37,904 bases of DNA from an uncultured Sterolibacterium sp. (GTDB lineage: Bacteria > Pseudomonadota > Gammaproteobacteria > Burkholderiales > Rhodocyclaceae). Position 1 is the first letter of the stretch. The number at the start of each line of letters is the position of its first letter. The translations under genes and the position numbers were made by a program. The stretch is from assembly GCA_903832735.1 (NCBI GenBank), contig CAILCO010000114.1, forward strand, positions 1 through 37,904. Direction: 5' to 3'. This document shows positions 14,319 to 23,748 of this stretch, in pieces. The notes beneath the pieces are model-generated. The model had not been told where the DNA came from and made no database searches. It saw only the letters and a program-made list of their open reading frames with translations.

Positions 14319-16655
14319 ATGGAAAACAACCTCACCGCTGCACCCATAGTCAAGAAGACCTTAATCGGCCAACGCGTCAGGAAGCCCGACGCACCCGAAA
14401 AAGCCACCGGCAAGACGCGCTACATCAACGACATGGTCTTGCCGCAAATGCTCATCGGCAAGGTGCTGTTCGCCGGCCGGGCCCACGCCAGGATCATCCG
14501 CATCGACACCTCGGCGGCGGAAAAACTGCCCGGCGTCTATGCGGTGCTGACCGGCAAGGACGCCGCCGGCCTCAAGTTCGGCTTCGTCCGCGACAACGTC
14601 GCGCTCAAGGACCAGGTGCGCTGTGAACACGACGAGATCGCAGCAGTCGCGGCCGAGACGGAAGAGATCGCGCGCCGTGCGCTGCTACTCATCGAAGTCG
14701 AGTACGAGGACCTGCCCGGCGTGTTCACCCCCGAAGCTGGCGCCCTGGTCGGCGCGCCGCTGGTGCATCAGAACTTCCCCGGCAACAAGAGCCTCAGCTT
14801 CGAGTTCAAGCACGGCGATCTCGCCGCGGCCGAAGCGCTCTCCGACTATGTCGTCGACAACGTCTTCCGTCCGCACCACGTGACGCACTGCTGCATGGGC
14901 ACTTCCTGTGCGATCGCCGACTTCGATCACAACGGCAAGCTGACGATCTGGACGCAGACTCAGTATCCGTATAACTACAAAATGGATCTTGCTCCGGCGC
15001 TGGGCATCAGTCCCGGCGACATCAGGGTCATCCAGCCGCCCGTCGGCGGCGCCTTCGGTTCCAAGCTCGACGTCTACCCCTACGAGCCGATCGCCGCGCT
15101 GCTGGCCAAAAAGACTGGCCGGCCGGTCAAGGTGATTTACTCGCGGGAGGAGGAGTTCAAGGCCGCGCCGACGCGCCAGGCGGCGATCATCCATATGCGT
15201 ACAGGCTGCACCCGCGATGGCACGCTTACCTTCCGTAGCGCCGATGTCTTGCTCGACAACGGCGCCTACACCTCATGGGGGCCAACCATTCCGGTCATCA
15301 TGATGCGCACCACCTCGGGCCATTATCGCGTGCCGGTGGTCGACTTCAAGGCACAGGCGATCTACACCAACAACCCTTACGCCGGCTCCTTCCGCGGCTA
15401 CGGCAACGTTCAGACCACTTACGCCACGGCGCAGCAGATGGACATGCTGGCCGACTTGGTGGACATCGAGCCGCTCGAATTCCATCTCAAGAACGCGCAA
15501 AAGTCCGGCGAAGTCACGCCGCAGAAATCCTTCCTGCGCGAGTGCGTTCTGGCGGAGTGCCTGGAAACCGCCGCCAAGGCCAGCGACTATAGCCGCAAGC
15601 GCAAGGAGTACGCAGCGCTACGGGACCTGCCCGGACGCTACAAGAAAGGCATCGGCCTCGCCTCCTCGATCCACAACGCCGGCGGTGCCAAGATCCATAA
15701 GTCGGACGGCATCGGCACCATACTCAAGGTGGACGATTTCGCCCGGGTCACGGTCATCACCGGCGCCTCGGAAATCGGTCAGGGCATCGACGCGGTCATC
15801 ACCCTGATCGTCGCCGAAGAACTGGGCGTGCCGCTGGAACATGTGACCATCGTCAATAACGATTCCGACATTGCGCCGTGGGACGTGGGCGTGCATGCCT
15901 CGCGCACCACCTTCATCGCCGGCAACGGCACGCGCCGTGCCGCACGGAAGGCCAAGGAGCAGATCCTCAACGCCGCCGCAAAGATGCTCGATGAACCGGC
16001 CGGGACTCTCGAACTGCGGGGCGGTTCCGTCGTGCGCGACAACTGCGGGACGCCGCTGATCGAACTCGATCGCCTGCTGCGACGCATGCACTTTCAGGCC
16101 GAGCCGGAACTGGTGATGGTCAGCGACTACTACGAGCCGAAAAGCGAGCCGGAAGGAGCGAAGCACATCTCCGACCACTCCGCCGCGTATTCCCACGCCG
16201 TGCACATCGCCGAGATTACCGTCGACACGCTGACCGGCGAGATCAAGGTGGACAAGGTCACCGTGGCGCAGGATGTCGGCCGGGTCATCAACCGCATGGG
16301 TCTCGAAGGCCAGATCGAAGGCGGCATCGCCATCGGCCTGGGCTACGCCCTGAGCGAAAACATGCGGATCGAAAAGGGCATGCTGACGAATCCCTGTTTC
16401 CGCGACTACAAGCTCATCACGGCGCCGGAGATGCCGCCGCTCGATCTGCACTTCATCGAGAGCAATTGTGCCGAAGGGCCCTATGGCGCCAAGGGCGTTT
16501 CCGAACTGCCGACGATCGTCATTGCGCCGGCCATTGCCAATGCGCTGTATAACGCTACCGGCGTTCGCATCTTCAATCCGCCGATGTCGCCGGAAGCGGT
16601 CGCCCGTGCCATCGACGAAACGCGGCAGGCTGGCGGGCGGCGCGAAAGCGAATGA
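14319..16655 (+). CDS. Molybdenum hydroxylase molybdopterin-binding catalytic subunit
   Basis: A 778-residue large subunit of the xanthine dehydrogenase/aldehyde oxidase family. Visible family motifs are PPVGGAFGSK (Mo-cofactor contact), SFRGYGNVQ (where xanthine dehydrogenase has FRGFGGPQ) and GASEIGQG. The active-site base is probably Glu729 in GAKGVSEL. The enzyme inserts a water-derived oxygen into an electron-poor carbon; in the indoleacetate pathway it is proposed to make the 2-oxo (enol/keto) form of indoleacetate or its CoA ester without O2. There is no twin-arginine signal, so the protein is cytoplasmic, like the other pathway enzymes. The ATG at 14319 follows a 49-bp gap. A MoaD-like gene overlaps its stop codon. 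The substrate is inferred from the cluster; a nicotinate- or quinoline-type oxidoreductase is the alternative. Confidence 0.9.
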   Translation: MENNLTAAPIVKKTLIGQRVRKPDAPEKATGKTRYINDMVLPQMLIGKVLFAGRAHARIIRIDTSAAEKLPGVYAVLTGKDAAGLKFGFVRDNVALKDQVRCEHDEIAAVAAETEEIARRALLLIEVEYEDLPGVFTPEAGALVGAPLVHQNFPGNKSLSFEFKHGDLAAAEALSDYVVDNVFRPHHVTHCCMGTSCAIADFDHNGKLTIWTQTQYPYNYKMDLAPALGISPGDIRVIQPPVGGAFGSKLDVYPYEPIAALLAKKTGRPVKVIYSREEEFKAAPTRQAAIIHMRTGCTRDGTLTFRSADVLLDNGAYTSWGPTIPVIMMRTTSGHYRVPVVDFKAQAIYTNNPYAGSFRGYGNVQTTYATAQQMDMLADLVDIEPLEFHLKNAQKSGEVTPQKSFLRECVLAECLETAAKASDYSRKRKEYAALRDLPGRYKKGIGLASSIHNAGGAKIHKSDGIGTILKVDDFARVTVITGASEIGQGIDAVITLIVAEELGVPLEHVTIVNNDSDIAPWDVGVHASRTTFIAGNGTRRAARKAKEQILNAAAKMLDEPAGTLELRGGSVVRDNCGTPLIELDRLLRRMHFQAEPELVMVSDYYEPKSEPEGAKHISDHSAAYSHAVHIAEITVDTLTGEIKVDKVTVAQDVGRVINRMGLEGQIEGGIAIGLGYALSENMRIEKGMLTNPCFRDYKLITAPEMPPLDLHFIESNCAEGPYGAKGVSELPTIVIAPAIANALYNATGVRIFNPPMSPEAVARAIDETRQAGGRRESE

Positions 16656-16903
16656 AACTGCAGTACTACGCCTGGCTTCGGGATAGCATGGGATGTGACT
16701 CGGAACACATCGCTCTGCCGAAAGAAGTCAACAGCGTGGGCATGTTGCTCGACTGGCTTCCGACCCAGGACGAGCGCTTCAAAAGGGCGTTTGAGTATAT
16801 TGATGTCGTGCTGGTCTCGGTCAATCTTCTATACGCGGATCGCGACTATCCCGTGCAAGACGAGGACGAAGTAATTTTATCCCCCCCGATCGCGGGCGGC
16901 TGA
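16652..16903 (+). CDS. MoaD/ThiS-family sulfur-carrier protein
   Basis: An 83-residue ubiquitin-fold protein of the MoaD/ThiS family, ending in Gly-Gly ([10 protein letters not shown]), the tail that is adenylated and thiocarboxylated. The preceding EDEVILSPP is the conserved pre-tail strand. MoaD carries sulfur for the dithiolene of molybdopterin. The start overlaps the stop of the molybdenum subunit (ATGA), so production is linked to the enzyme that needs the cofactor. No MoaE partner is adjacent. It may be a dedicated paralogue boosting cofactor synthesis or helping cyanolysable-sulfur insertion; the latter is speculation. Confidence 0.85.
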   Translation: MKLQYYAWLRDSMGCDSEHIALPKEVNSVGMLLDWLPTQDERFKRAFEYIDVVLVSVNLLYADRDYPVQDEDEVILSPPIAGG

Positions 16904-16952
16904 GTGGCGCGCCGTACAATCATTCTTAAATGGACGACTTAGTGGAGACAGG

Positions 16953-18152
16953 ATGAAGCGTCGTACCGTGCTTTCCCTGGAGCAGGCTCTTTCGCTCCCC
17001 TATGCCACGCTGCGCTTCGCGCAACTCGGCTGGCGGGTGATCCGCATCGAATCGACGCCGGGCGACGGCCTGCCCGGCGACCCGAACCGCTATATCGGCA
17101 GCCGCGTCGTGGACGACGACCGCCGCTCCTATTTCATCGCGCCCAATGTCGGCAAGGAAGCCATCGCGGTGAACCTCAAGGAGCGTCAGGGACATGAAGT
17201 ACTGCGCCGGCTGATCGCCGAACTCGACGTCGATATCTTCTGCTGCAACACCGTGCCCAAACGCTACAAGCAGTTGGGTATCGACTACGAAACTCTTTCC
17301 GCGGTCAAGCCGGACCTGATCTGGGCCGGCATCTCGGCGATGGGGCCGGACTATCCCGACGTGCCCGGCTACGATCCGGTGATCCAGGCGATGGCCGGCT
17401 ACATGGAACTGACCGGACCGGCGGACGGGCCGCCAACGCTTTCCGGCGTGCCGCTGATCGATCTCAAAGCGGGCGACGAGGTCTACGCCAACGTCATGCT
17501 GGCGCTGCTCGAGCGGGCCGAGAGCGGGCTGGGAACGCGCATCGACGTCTCGATGCTGCAGGCGGCGGCCTCCTGGCTGATCACCACCCTGCCGCTGCTC
17601 GACTTCGACTGCACGCCCGCCGAGATCACCCGCTGCGGCAACGAACACCGCAAGTTCATCCCGACCAACGTCTATCCCAGCCGGGACGGTTTCATCTACA
17701 TGGCCATCGGCAGCGATGTGCAGTGGCAGCGCCTGACGGAAATACCGGCTTTCGCCGGCGTCGGCAACGCCGAACGGACGACCAACGAAGGCCGCTACCG
17801 CGAGCGCCGCGCGCTGCACCTGGAAATGGCGGCGGTCACCGCGACGCTCACGACCGCGCAACTCTCCGAAGCTTTCCGCAAGGCGACGATCCCGCATGCG
17901 CCGATCCAGGACATCCCGGCGGTGCGGAGCATGGCGGCGATCAGCGCCAAGCTGACCAGCACCCGAACTCCCGCCGGAAAAGGAGTGCGCATGCAACCGG
18001 CGGCAGTCGATGTCGCGGGCGCAGCGCAGCAACTCGCCTTTCCCGCCAAGTACGCCCAGCATACCCACGCCGTGCTTCTCGAAGCGGGATATTCCGCCGA
18101 GGAAATCGGCCGCCTGGTGCAAGACCGCATCGTGGCGACAGACGCCACCTGA
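16953..18152 (+). CDS. iaaL: Class III (CaiB/BaiF) CoA-transferase
   Basis: A 399-residue family III CoA-transferase. The catalytic aspartate is Asp170 in [11 protein letters not shown], the same place as Asp169 of formyl-CoA transferase, and the family segment [20 protein letters not shown] is present. It would form a mixed anhydride and then a CoA thioester at the aspartate. The indoleacetate-cluster member IaaL was reported to act on phenylsuccinyl-CoA-type substrates. It may put CoA on the carboxyl group needed by the mutase, or recycle it onto incoming indoleacetate. ATG 16953 follows GGAGACAGG. The 49-bp gap before it is the first clear break after the Mo-enzyme block, but orientation and order suggest one operon. 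The family is certain; the donor/acceptor pair is inferred. Confidence 0.85.
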   Translation: MKRRTVLSLEQALSLPYATLRFAQLGWRVIRIESTPGDGLPGDPNRYIGSRVVDDDRRSYFIAPNVGKEAIAVNLKERQGHEVLRRLIAELDVDIFCCNTVPKRYKQLGIDYETLSAVKPDLIWAGISAMGPDYPDVPGYDPVIQAMAGYMELTGPADGPPTLSGVPLIDLKAGDEVYANVMLALLERAESGLGTRIDVSMLQAAASWLITTLPLLDFDCTPAEITRCGNEHRKFIPTNVYPSRDGFIYMAIGSDVQWQRLTEIPAFAGVGNAERTTNEGRYRERRALHLEMAAVTATLTTAQLSEAFRKATIPHAPIQDIPAVRSMAAISAKLTSTRTPAGKGVRMQPAAVDVAGAAQQLAFPAKYAQHTHAVLLEAGYSAEEIGRLVQDRIVATDAT

Positions 18153-18167
18153 ACCAAGGATACGAAA

Positions 18168-20207
18168 ATGAGAACCATCAATCCGCTGCTCCACCTGCCG
18201 ACCCGGCCCCTGCCCAAGCATGTCGCGATCATCGGCGCCGGCACCATAGGGCCGGACATCGGCTACTACCTGAAAAGCGCCCTGCCGCAGATCCGCCTGA
18301 CCCTGGTGGACGTGGCGCATGAGGCGCTCGAAAAGGCGCTTGCGCGCTGCCACGACTATGCCCAGAAGGCAGTGAAACGCGGCAAGATGAGCGTGGCGCA
18401 GGCGAAGGCGGTCACTCATGACATCGCCGGCAGCACCGACTACGGGGAGATGGCCGACTGCGACTGGGTGATCGAGGCGGCGACGGAAAACCTGGCGCTG
18501 AAGCGGCGCATCTTCGCCCAGGTGGAAGATGTCGTGGCAACGGATACGCTGATCACCTCCAACACCAGTTCGCTGCCGGCGAGCCGGATTTTTTCCGAAC
18601 TCAAACAGCCATCGCGCGCAACGGTCACCCACTTTTTCGCGCCGGCCTGGCGCAACCCGGTGGTCGAAGTGGTCGACTGGGAGAAGACCGATCCCGAAGT
18701 GATCGACTACCTGCGCTGGCTGTTCTGCAAGACCGGCAAGGTGCCGCTGGTCACCGCCGACGCGGCCTGCTTCATGCTCGACCGGGTCTTCGACAACTGG
18801 TGCAACGAATCGGCGCTGCTGCTGCCCCAGGCCAGCGCCGCCGAGATCGACAGCACGGCCGCCGACTTCGTCCATGCCGGCCCGTTCTTCGTCCTCAATC
18901 TTGCCCGCGGCAATCCGATCATCACCGAGACCAACAACCTGCAGGCCGACGAGGAGGGCGAGCACTACCGCCCGGCGCCGATCTTCCGCTCGGTGGACAA
19001 CTGGCTTACCGTAGCGCCCGGCAAGCGCATCGAGGTCGCCCCGGCGACCGCCGCAGCGGTTCGCGACCGCCTGCAGGGTGTGCTCTTCTCGCAGACGGTG
19101 GACATCCTCGACCGTGCCATCGGCGAAGCGGCCGACCTCGATCTCGGCTGCAAGATGGCGCTGGGCTTCAAGCAGGGCCCGCTGGAACTGATGCGCGAAC
19201 TGGGCGACGCCGAGACCCGGCGCATCCTCGAACGCTACACCGGAGAGCGCCCGGGCATGCCCACGGCGCAAAGACCGCTGTTCGCCTATCAGGATTTCTG
19301 GCGCCATGTGCTGGTCGATGATCTCCCCGCCGCCGATGGCGAAACCCGGGTCAAGATCATCACCCTGCGCCGGCCCGAGGCGATGAACGCCCTCTCCGAC
19401 GAACTGACCGACGAGATCCTGGCGGCGATCGGTCATTTCGAATCGGACCCGGCCGTGTCCGGCTTCGTCATCACCGGCTACGGCACCCGCGCCTTCTGCG
19501 CCGGCGCCGACATCGGCCGTTTTCCGGCGATGCTCGGCGACGCCGCAGCCGCAGCCAACTACGCGAGCGATTGCTCGCGCCTGCTGGTGCATCTCGACGC
19601 CATGGAGAAACCTGTGGTCGCAGCGGTGAACGGCATGGCGCTGGGCGGCGGGCTGGAACTGGCGATGCGCTGCCACGGCATCGTCGCGCTCGCCGACGCG
19701 TGGCTGCAACTGCCGGAAATCACCCTGGGCATCGTGCCCGGCATCGGTGCCATGGTGGTGCCCTACCGGCGCTGGCCGAAGGCGGCCGCCACCTTCCACG
19801 GCATGCTGCGCCGCGCCGAGCGCCTCGGTGCGGGTGAGGCGCATCAGTTGGGCGTGGTCGACCTGCTCGCCGACGACTTCGCCGGCCTCATCGCCCAGGC
19901 CGTCAAGCGCGTAGCGGCGCTCAATGGCCAGCACGCTGGACAACGCTCCGCCATCGCCCAGGGCGCCGTGGCGCTGCCGCCCCTGGCCGCGATCGCCGCG
20001 GAGGATGCCGGCGGCCAAGCGCTCAGCCGGGAAGTGCTGGAGATACTCGAGCAGGCGGTGCGTGACGCCGCCGCGGCCGCAACGTTCGAAGAAGCCCTGA
20101 ATATCGGCTACCGCGCCTTCGGCGCCAGCGCCTGCACCGCTGCGGCGCGCGAAGGCATAGGGGCATTCCTCGAGGGCCGCCGGCCCGACTTCAGCAAGAC
20201 CCCCTGA
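18168..20207 (+). CDS. 3-hydroxyacyl-CoA dehydrogenase / enoyl-CoA hydratase fusion protein
   Basis: A 679-residue bifunctional enzyme with the dehydrogenase first and the hydratase last, the reverse of FadB. The N-terminal NAD-binding loop is IIGAGTIGPDIG (residues 21-32), and the catalytic His is about residue 155 (VTHFFAPAWRNP). The crotonase domain begins near residue 385; its oxyanion-hole segments are AFCAGADI and NGMALGGGLELAM, and both hydratase glutamates are kept (LELAM and LPEITLG). It should hydrate 2-aminocinnamoyl-CoA and oxidise the 3-hydroxy product to 2-aminobenzoylacetyl-CoA for the thiolase. A fusion of exactly these two activities is reported in the indoleacetate cluster. 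The glycine loop reads GTIGPDIG instead of the common GxMGxGIA, a mild divergence. The gene starts 15 bp after the CoA-transferase, with CAAGGA upstream. Confidence 0.9.
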   Translation: MRTINPLLHLPTRPLPKHVAIIGAGTIGPDIGYYLKSALPQIRLTLVDVAHEALEKALARCHDYAQKAVKRGKMSVAQAKAVTHDIAGSTDYGEMADCDWVIEAATENLALKRRIFAQVEDVVATDTLITSNTSSLPASRIFSELKQPSRATVTHFFAPAWRNPVVEVVDWEKTDPEVIDYLRWLFCKTGKVPLVTADAACFMLDRVFDNWCNESALLLPQASAAEIDSTAADFVHAGPFFVLNLARGNPIITETNNLQADEEGEHYRPAPIFRSVDNWLTVAPGKRIEVAPATAAAVRDRLQGVLFSQTVDILDRAIGEAADLDLGCKMALGFKQGPLELMRELGDAETRRILERYTGERPGMPTAQRPLFAYQDFWRHVLVDDLPAADGETRVKIITLRRPEAMNALSDELTDEILAAIGHFESDPAVSGFVITGYGTRAFCAGADIGRFPAMLGDAAAAANYASDCSRLLVHLDAMEKPVVAAVNGMALGGGLELAMRCHGIVALADAWLQLPEITLGIVPGIGAMVVPYRRWPKAAATFHGMLRRAERLGAGEAHQLGVVDLLADDFAGLIAQAVKRVAALNGQHAGQRSAIAQGAVALPPLAAIAAEDAGGQALSREVLEILEQAVRDAAAAATFEEALNIGYRAFGASACTAAAREGIGAFLEGRRPDFSKTP

Positions 20208-20263
20208 CCCGATATACTGGGCGGCCGATTTCAACCCGAGGATCGCAAAGTGACAGAGCAGAC

Positions 20264-21637
20264 ATGACAGCGACAGCGCTCACCGATCTGGGCGCCTGCA
20301 TCCGGGCGCTCAAAGCTGCCGGCAAGCTGGTGCGCGTGCGCTCCGAGGTGGACCCGAAATTCGAACTGGCCGGCATCGCACGGAAACTCGAAGGCGACAA
20401 ACCGGTGCTCTTCGAACGCGTCAAGGGCTTTGATCATCCGGTGTTCACCGGGCTGCTCTGGAACCGCGAAGTGGTCGGCTCGCTGTTCGGCGTGGCCAAG
20501 GAGAAGGTGCCCTTCCTGATCGCCGGCGCGGTGGCGAAGTGGCAGAAGAACAAATCGGCGCGGCCCTCGAAGCTACTTGATCAGGCGCCCGCCAACGAGG
20601 TCGTCGAGGACACCGTCGATCTGTCGCAGATCCCGATGCCGCTGCATGCCCTGAAGGACGGCGGGCGCTATCTGGATTCCTCGCTGGTCGTCGCGCGCCA
20701 TCCGCTCAGCGGCGGGCTCAACGTCTCGATCCACCGGATGATGATGACGGGCAAGGACCGCTTGAGCTTCCTGATCGATCCGGGCCGGCACCTGGGCGAG
20801 TATGTCGACATCGCGGAACAGCGCGGCGAAGCGCTGCCGGTGACGATCAGCAACGGCGTCGGACTGGCGCCCTGGATCGTCGCCTCGCTGCCGCGCCTGG
20901 GCGAGGGCAAGCCGACCATCGCCAATCATCTCGCGGGCCAGGCGATAGACTGGGTCCGGGCGCAGACCATGGACGTGCCGGCTTACGCCGACGCCCAGTT
21001 CGTCATCGAGGCGGAAATCCTGCCTGGCGTGCGCGAATGGGAAGCGCCCTTTGCCGAAGTCACCGGCTACTACGGTGAACGCGCAAAGCGCTGGGTGATG
21101 AAAGTGAAGAAAATCACCCGGCGCAGAAAGCCGGTTTTCCATACGGTGCTCTCGCGCCAGGAGGTCTGGAACGCGGTCGGCTTCACCGCCGAGGCGGCGA
21201 TTTTTCACGCTGTGCACAGCAGGATTCCCGAGGTCCGCGCGGTGTTCCTGCCGCCCGGCGGCTGCGGCTTCTATCAGGCCGTGGTCCAGGTCAGGAACAC
21301 CCGGCCGGAGATCGGCCGCGACGTGATCACCGAGACCTTCAAGGCATTTCGCTCGCTGCAGCGCGTGGTGGTGGTGGACACCGACGTCAACCTCTACGAC
21401 GCGGTGGACGTCGACTGGGCCATCACCACCCGCTTCAACGCCGACCGCGACCTGGTGATCCTGCCCCACCAGGATGGCCACATCCTGAACCCCATCGTCA
21501 CGCCGAATGCCGACGGCAAGGGCGGGACGGTCACCAAGATCGGCTTCGACGCGCTGGTACCCTTCGACGCCGACCGGGAACGTTTTACGCGAGTGAAGTT
21601 CAAGGAAGTGGATCTATCCAAATACGACATCAAATGA
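20264..21637 (+). CDS. UbiD-family prenylated-FMN decarboxylase
   Basis: A 457-residue UbiD-family (de)carboxylase. The Arg-Glu-Glu triad of prFMN enzymes is visible as about Arg158 (SIHRMMM), Glu260 and Glu265 (EWEAPFAEVTGYYG). The metal/prFMN site residues are in LNVSIHR and DPGRHLGEY. Such enzymes (de)carboxylate unsaturated or aromatic acids, for example 4-hydroxybenzoate-type, phthaloyl-CoA and indole-3-carboxylate substrates. No UbiX-type prenyltransferase gene is nearby, so the cofactor would come from elsewhere. Its place between the core catabolic genes and the transporter suggests a peripheral aromatic-acid step, but the accepted indoleacetate route does not need it and I cannot name the substrate. 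It begins 56 bp after the fusion gene at ATG 20264, and the next gene starts about 10 bp after it. Confidence 0.85.
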   Translation: MTATALTDLGACIRALKAAGKLVRVRSEVDPKFELAGIARKLEGDKPVLFERVKGFDHPVFTGLLWNREVVGSLFGVAKEKVPFLIAGAVAKWQKNKSARPSKLLDQAPANEVVEDTVDLSQIPMPLHALKDGGRYLDSSLVVARHPLSGGLNVSIHRMMMTGKDRLSFLIDPGRHLGEYVDIAEQRGEALPVTISNGVGLAPWIVASLPRLGEGKPTIANHLAGQAIDWVRAQTMDVPAYADAQFVIEAEILPGVREWEAPFAEVTGYYGERAKRWVMKVKKITRRRKPVFHTVLSRQEVWNAVGFTAEAAIFHAVHSRIPEVRAVFLPPGGCGFYQAVVQVRNTRPEIGRDVITETFKAFRSLQRVVVVDTDVNLYDAVDVDWAITTRFNADRDLVILPHQDGHILNPIVTPNADGKGGTVTKIGFDALVPFDADRERFTRVKFKEVDLSKYDIK

Positions 21638-21648
21638 GGAGACGAAAC

Positions 21649-22806
21649 ATGAAGAAGAAACTGCTCTGCCTGGCCCTGGCCTGTTTCTGTGCGGCCTCCG
21701 CGCTGGCCGCGGAGAAGATCAAGGTCGGCTTCATCACCACACTGTCCGGGCCGGGCGGCGTGCTCGGCGTGGCCATCCGCGACGGTTTCAACCTGGCGCT
21801 CGAACACACCGGCGGCAAGCTCGGCGGACTGCCGGCCGAGGTGATCATCGAGGACGACCAGCAGAAGCCCGACGTGGCCAAGCAACTGGCCGACAAGCTG
21901 GTCAAGCGCGACAAGGTGGACTTCGGCACCGGCATCGTCTTCCAGAACCTGCTGCAGGCCGCGCAGTCATCCTTCCTCGGCGCCGAGACCTTTTACGTCA
22001 GCCCCAACACCGGTCCGTCGGACCTTGCCGGGGCCAACTGCAATCCCTATTTCTTCGCCGTCTCCTGGGTCAGCGACAGCTACTCGGAAGCGAGCGGCAA
22101 GAACATGCAGGACAAGGGCTACAAGAACGTCTTCGTCATCGCGCCCAACTATCCCGGCGGCAAGGACGTGGTCAACGGCTTCAAGCGCTATTACAAGGGC
22201 GCCTACGCCGGCGAGGTGTATACCAAGCTAGGGCAGCTCGATTACGCCGTGGAAATCTCCCAGATCCGCGCCGCCAAGGCCGACGCGGTGTTCTTCTTCC
22301 TGCCCGGCGGCATGGGCGTGAACTTCCTCAAGCAATGGCATCAGGCCGGCATGGGCGTGCCGCTCTTCGGCACCGGCTGGTCGTTCGATCAGGATACCCT
22401 GGCCGCGGTCGGCGAGCCGACCCTGGGCGCGCTCAACGCTGCCCACTGGAACCTCGATCTGGACAATGCCGCGAACAAGAAATTCGTCGCCGACTTCGAG
22501 AAGAAATACGGCCGCCTGCCGAACGAATACGCCTCCCAGGGCTATGACGCAGCGATGCTGATCGACGCCGCGGTGCGCGACGTCAAGGGCAAGGTCGAGG
22601 ACAAGGCGGCGCTGCGCCGCGCGCTGGAGGCGGCGAACTTCAAGTCGACGCGCGGCGCCTTCAGGTTCAACAAGAACCACTTCCCGGTGCAGAACTATTA
22701 TCTGCGCCAGGTCGTCAAGGACGACAAAGGCCGCTTCGTGAACAAGACCGTGGCGACGATCTTCACCGACCATCCCGACGCCTACGTGGCGGCCTGCAAG
22801 ATGTGA
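21649..22806 (+). CDS. Branched-chain-type ABC transporter substrate-binding protein (first)
   Basis: A 385-residue periplasmic binding protein of the Leu/Ile/Val (Peripla_BP_6) type. The signal peptide MKKKLLCLALACFCAASALA is cleaved before AEKIKVGF, followed by the family start TTLSGPGG. The start ATG 21649 is preferred over an in-frame ATG at 21634 because GAGGAG lies a few bases upstream of it and the signal peptide then has the normal KKK start. Many relatives bind aromatic acids rather than amino acids. It heads a transporter block (binding protein, two permeases, two ATPases, second binding protein) and probably captures indoleacetate or a related aromatic acid. Specificity cannot be read from the sequence. 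Confidence 0.85.
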   Translation: MKKKLLCLALACFCAASALAAEKIKVGFITTLSGPGGVLGVAIRDGFNLALEHTGGKLGGLPAEVIIEDDQQKPDVAKQLADKLVKRDKVDFGTGIVFQNLLQAAQSSFLGAETFYVSPNTGPSDLAGANCNPYFFAVSWVSDSYSEASGKNMQDKGYKNVFVIAPNYPGGKDVVNGFKRYYKGAYAGEVYTKLGQLDYAVEISQIRAAKADAVFFFLPGGMGVNFLKQWHQAGMGVPLFGTGWSFDQDTLAAVGEPTLGALNAAHWNLDLDNAANKKFVADFEKKYGRLPNEYASQGYDAAMLIDAAVRDVKGKVEDKAALRRALEAANFKSTRGAFRFNKNHFPVQNYYLRQVVKDDKGRFVNKTVATIFTDHPDAYVAACKM

Positions 22807-22825
22807 GCATGAGCGCCTGTGCACC

Positions 22826-23746
22826 ATGAGCTGGCCGCTGTTCGCCGAGCAGTGTCTGAACGGACTTCAGTTCGGCCTGATGCTGTTCCTGCTGGCCGCC
22901 GGGTTGACGCTGATCTTCGGCATCATGGACCTGATCAATCTCGCTCATGGCTCGCTCTACATGCTCGGCGCCTACCTGGTGGCCAGCCTTGCCCAGGCCA
23001 CCGGCTCCTTCGCGCTGGGCTTGGCGCTCGGTGTCGCGGCCACGGCGGCGATCGGCATGGCGCTCGAGATCGCCGTGCTGCGCGGCCTGTACCGGCGCGA
23101 TCACCTGTCCCAGGTGCTCGCCACCTTCGCGCTGATCATGATCGCCAATGAGACGACGCGGGCGCTCTGGGGCGTGCAGCCGCTGGTCCTCAACGTGCCC
23201 GCAGCGCTGTCCGGATCGGTGCAACTCTTCGCGGGCATCCGCTACCCGGCGTTTCGTCTGCTCATCATCGCGGTCGGCCTCGCCGTCGCGCTCGCCCTCT
23301 ACTTCCTCGTCGCCCGCACCCGTCTCGGGATGCTGGTGCGCGCCGGCGCCTCGAACCGGGAAATGGCCATGGTCATGGGCACCGACATCCGCTGGCTGTT
23401 CACCGCCGTGTTCGGCGTCGGCGCCGGCCTGTGCGCGCTCGCCGGGGCCATGCTCGGACCGCTCCTGGCGGTGCAGGTGGGCATGGGCGAGAACATCCTG
23501 ATCCTGGCCTTCGTTACCGTGGTGATCGGCGGCATCGGCTCGATCCGCGGCGCCTTCGTCGGCGCGCTGTTGATCGGCATCGTCGATACCTTCGGCCGCG
23601 CCTTCATTCCGACCGGCCTGCGCGCCCTGCTCTCGCCCGCCGTCGCCGACGTGGCGGGACCGTCGCTGGCGTCGATTTCGATTTATCTGCTGATGGTCGG
23701 GGTGCTGTTCTGGAAACCGCAGGGACTCTTCCCTGCCCGGGGCTGA
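22826..23746 (+). CDS. livH: ABC transporter permease, LivH type
   Basis: A 306-residue inner-membrane permease of the branched-chain amino-acid uptake family, with around eight hydrophobic segments. Family features are the N-terminal QCLNGLQFGLMLFLLAAGLT, the GIMDLINLAHG motif, and GGIGSIRGAFVGALLIGI near the C-terminus, which forms the ATPase-coupling loop. It pairs with the LivM-type permease that starts 2 bp after its stop. It is part of an importer likely to serve the aromatic-acid pathway encoded upstream. Confidence 0.9.
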   Translation: MSWPLFAEQCLNGLQFGLMLFLLAAGLTLIFGIMDLINLAHGSLYMLGAYLVASLAQATGSFALGLALGVAATAAIGMALEIAVLRGLYRRDHLSQVLATFALIMIANETTRALWGVQPLVLNVPAALSGSVQLFAGIRYPAFRLLIIAVGLAVALALYFLVARTRLGMLVRAGASNREMAMVMGTDIRWLFTAVFGVGAGLCALAGAMLGPLLAVQVGMGENILILAFVTVVIGGIGSIRGAFVGALLIGIVDTFGRAFIPTGLRALLSPAVADVAGPSLASISIYLLMVGVLFWKPQGLFPARG

Positions 23747-23748
23747 GT

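Noticed and set aside
12931-16655. 4-hydroxybenzoyl-CoA reductase
   Set aside because: The FAD subunit is too short for the additional [4Fe-4S] loop of that enzyme, and the neighbouring hydantoinase and mutase genes point to hydroxylation of an N-heterocycle.
16926-20234. 1102-codon minus-strand open frame opposite the CoA-transferase and fusion genes
   Set aside because: It is antisense to two clear enzymes, is rich in His/Arg/Gly/Asp as expected for the shadow of GC-rich coding DNA, and shows no domain.
20264-21637. Phthaloyl-CoA decarboxylase in a phthalate operon
   Set aside because: A class III CoA-transferase and a UbiD are both present, but no UbiX or TRAP transporter genes, and the other genes do not fit phthalate degradation.
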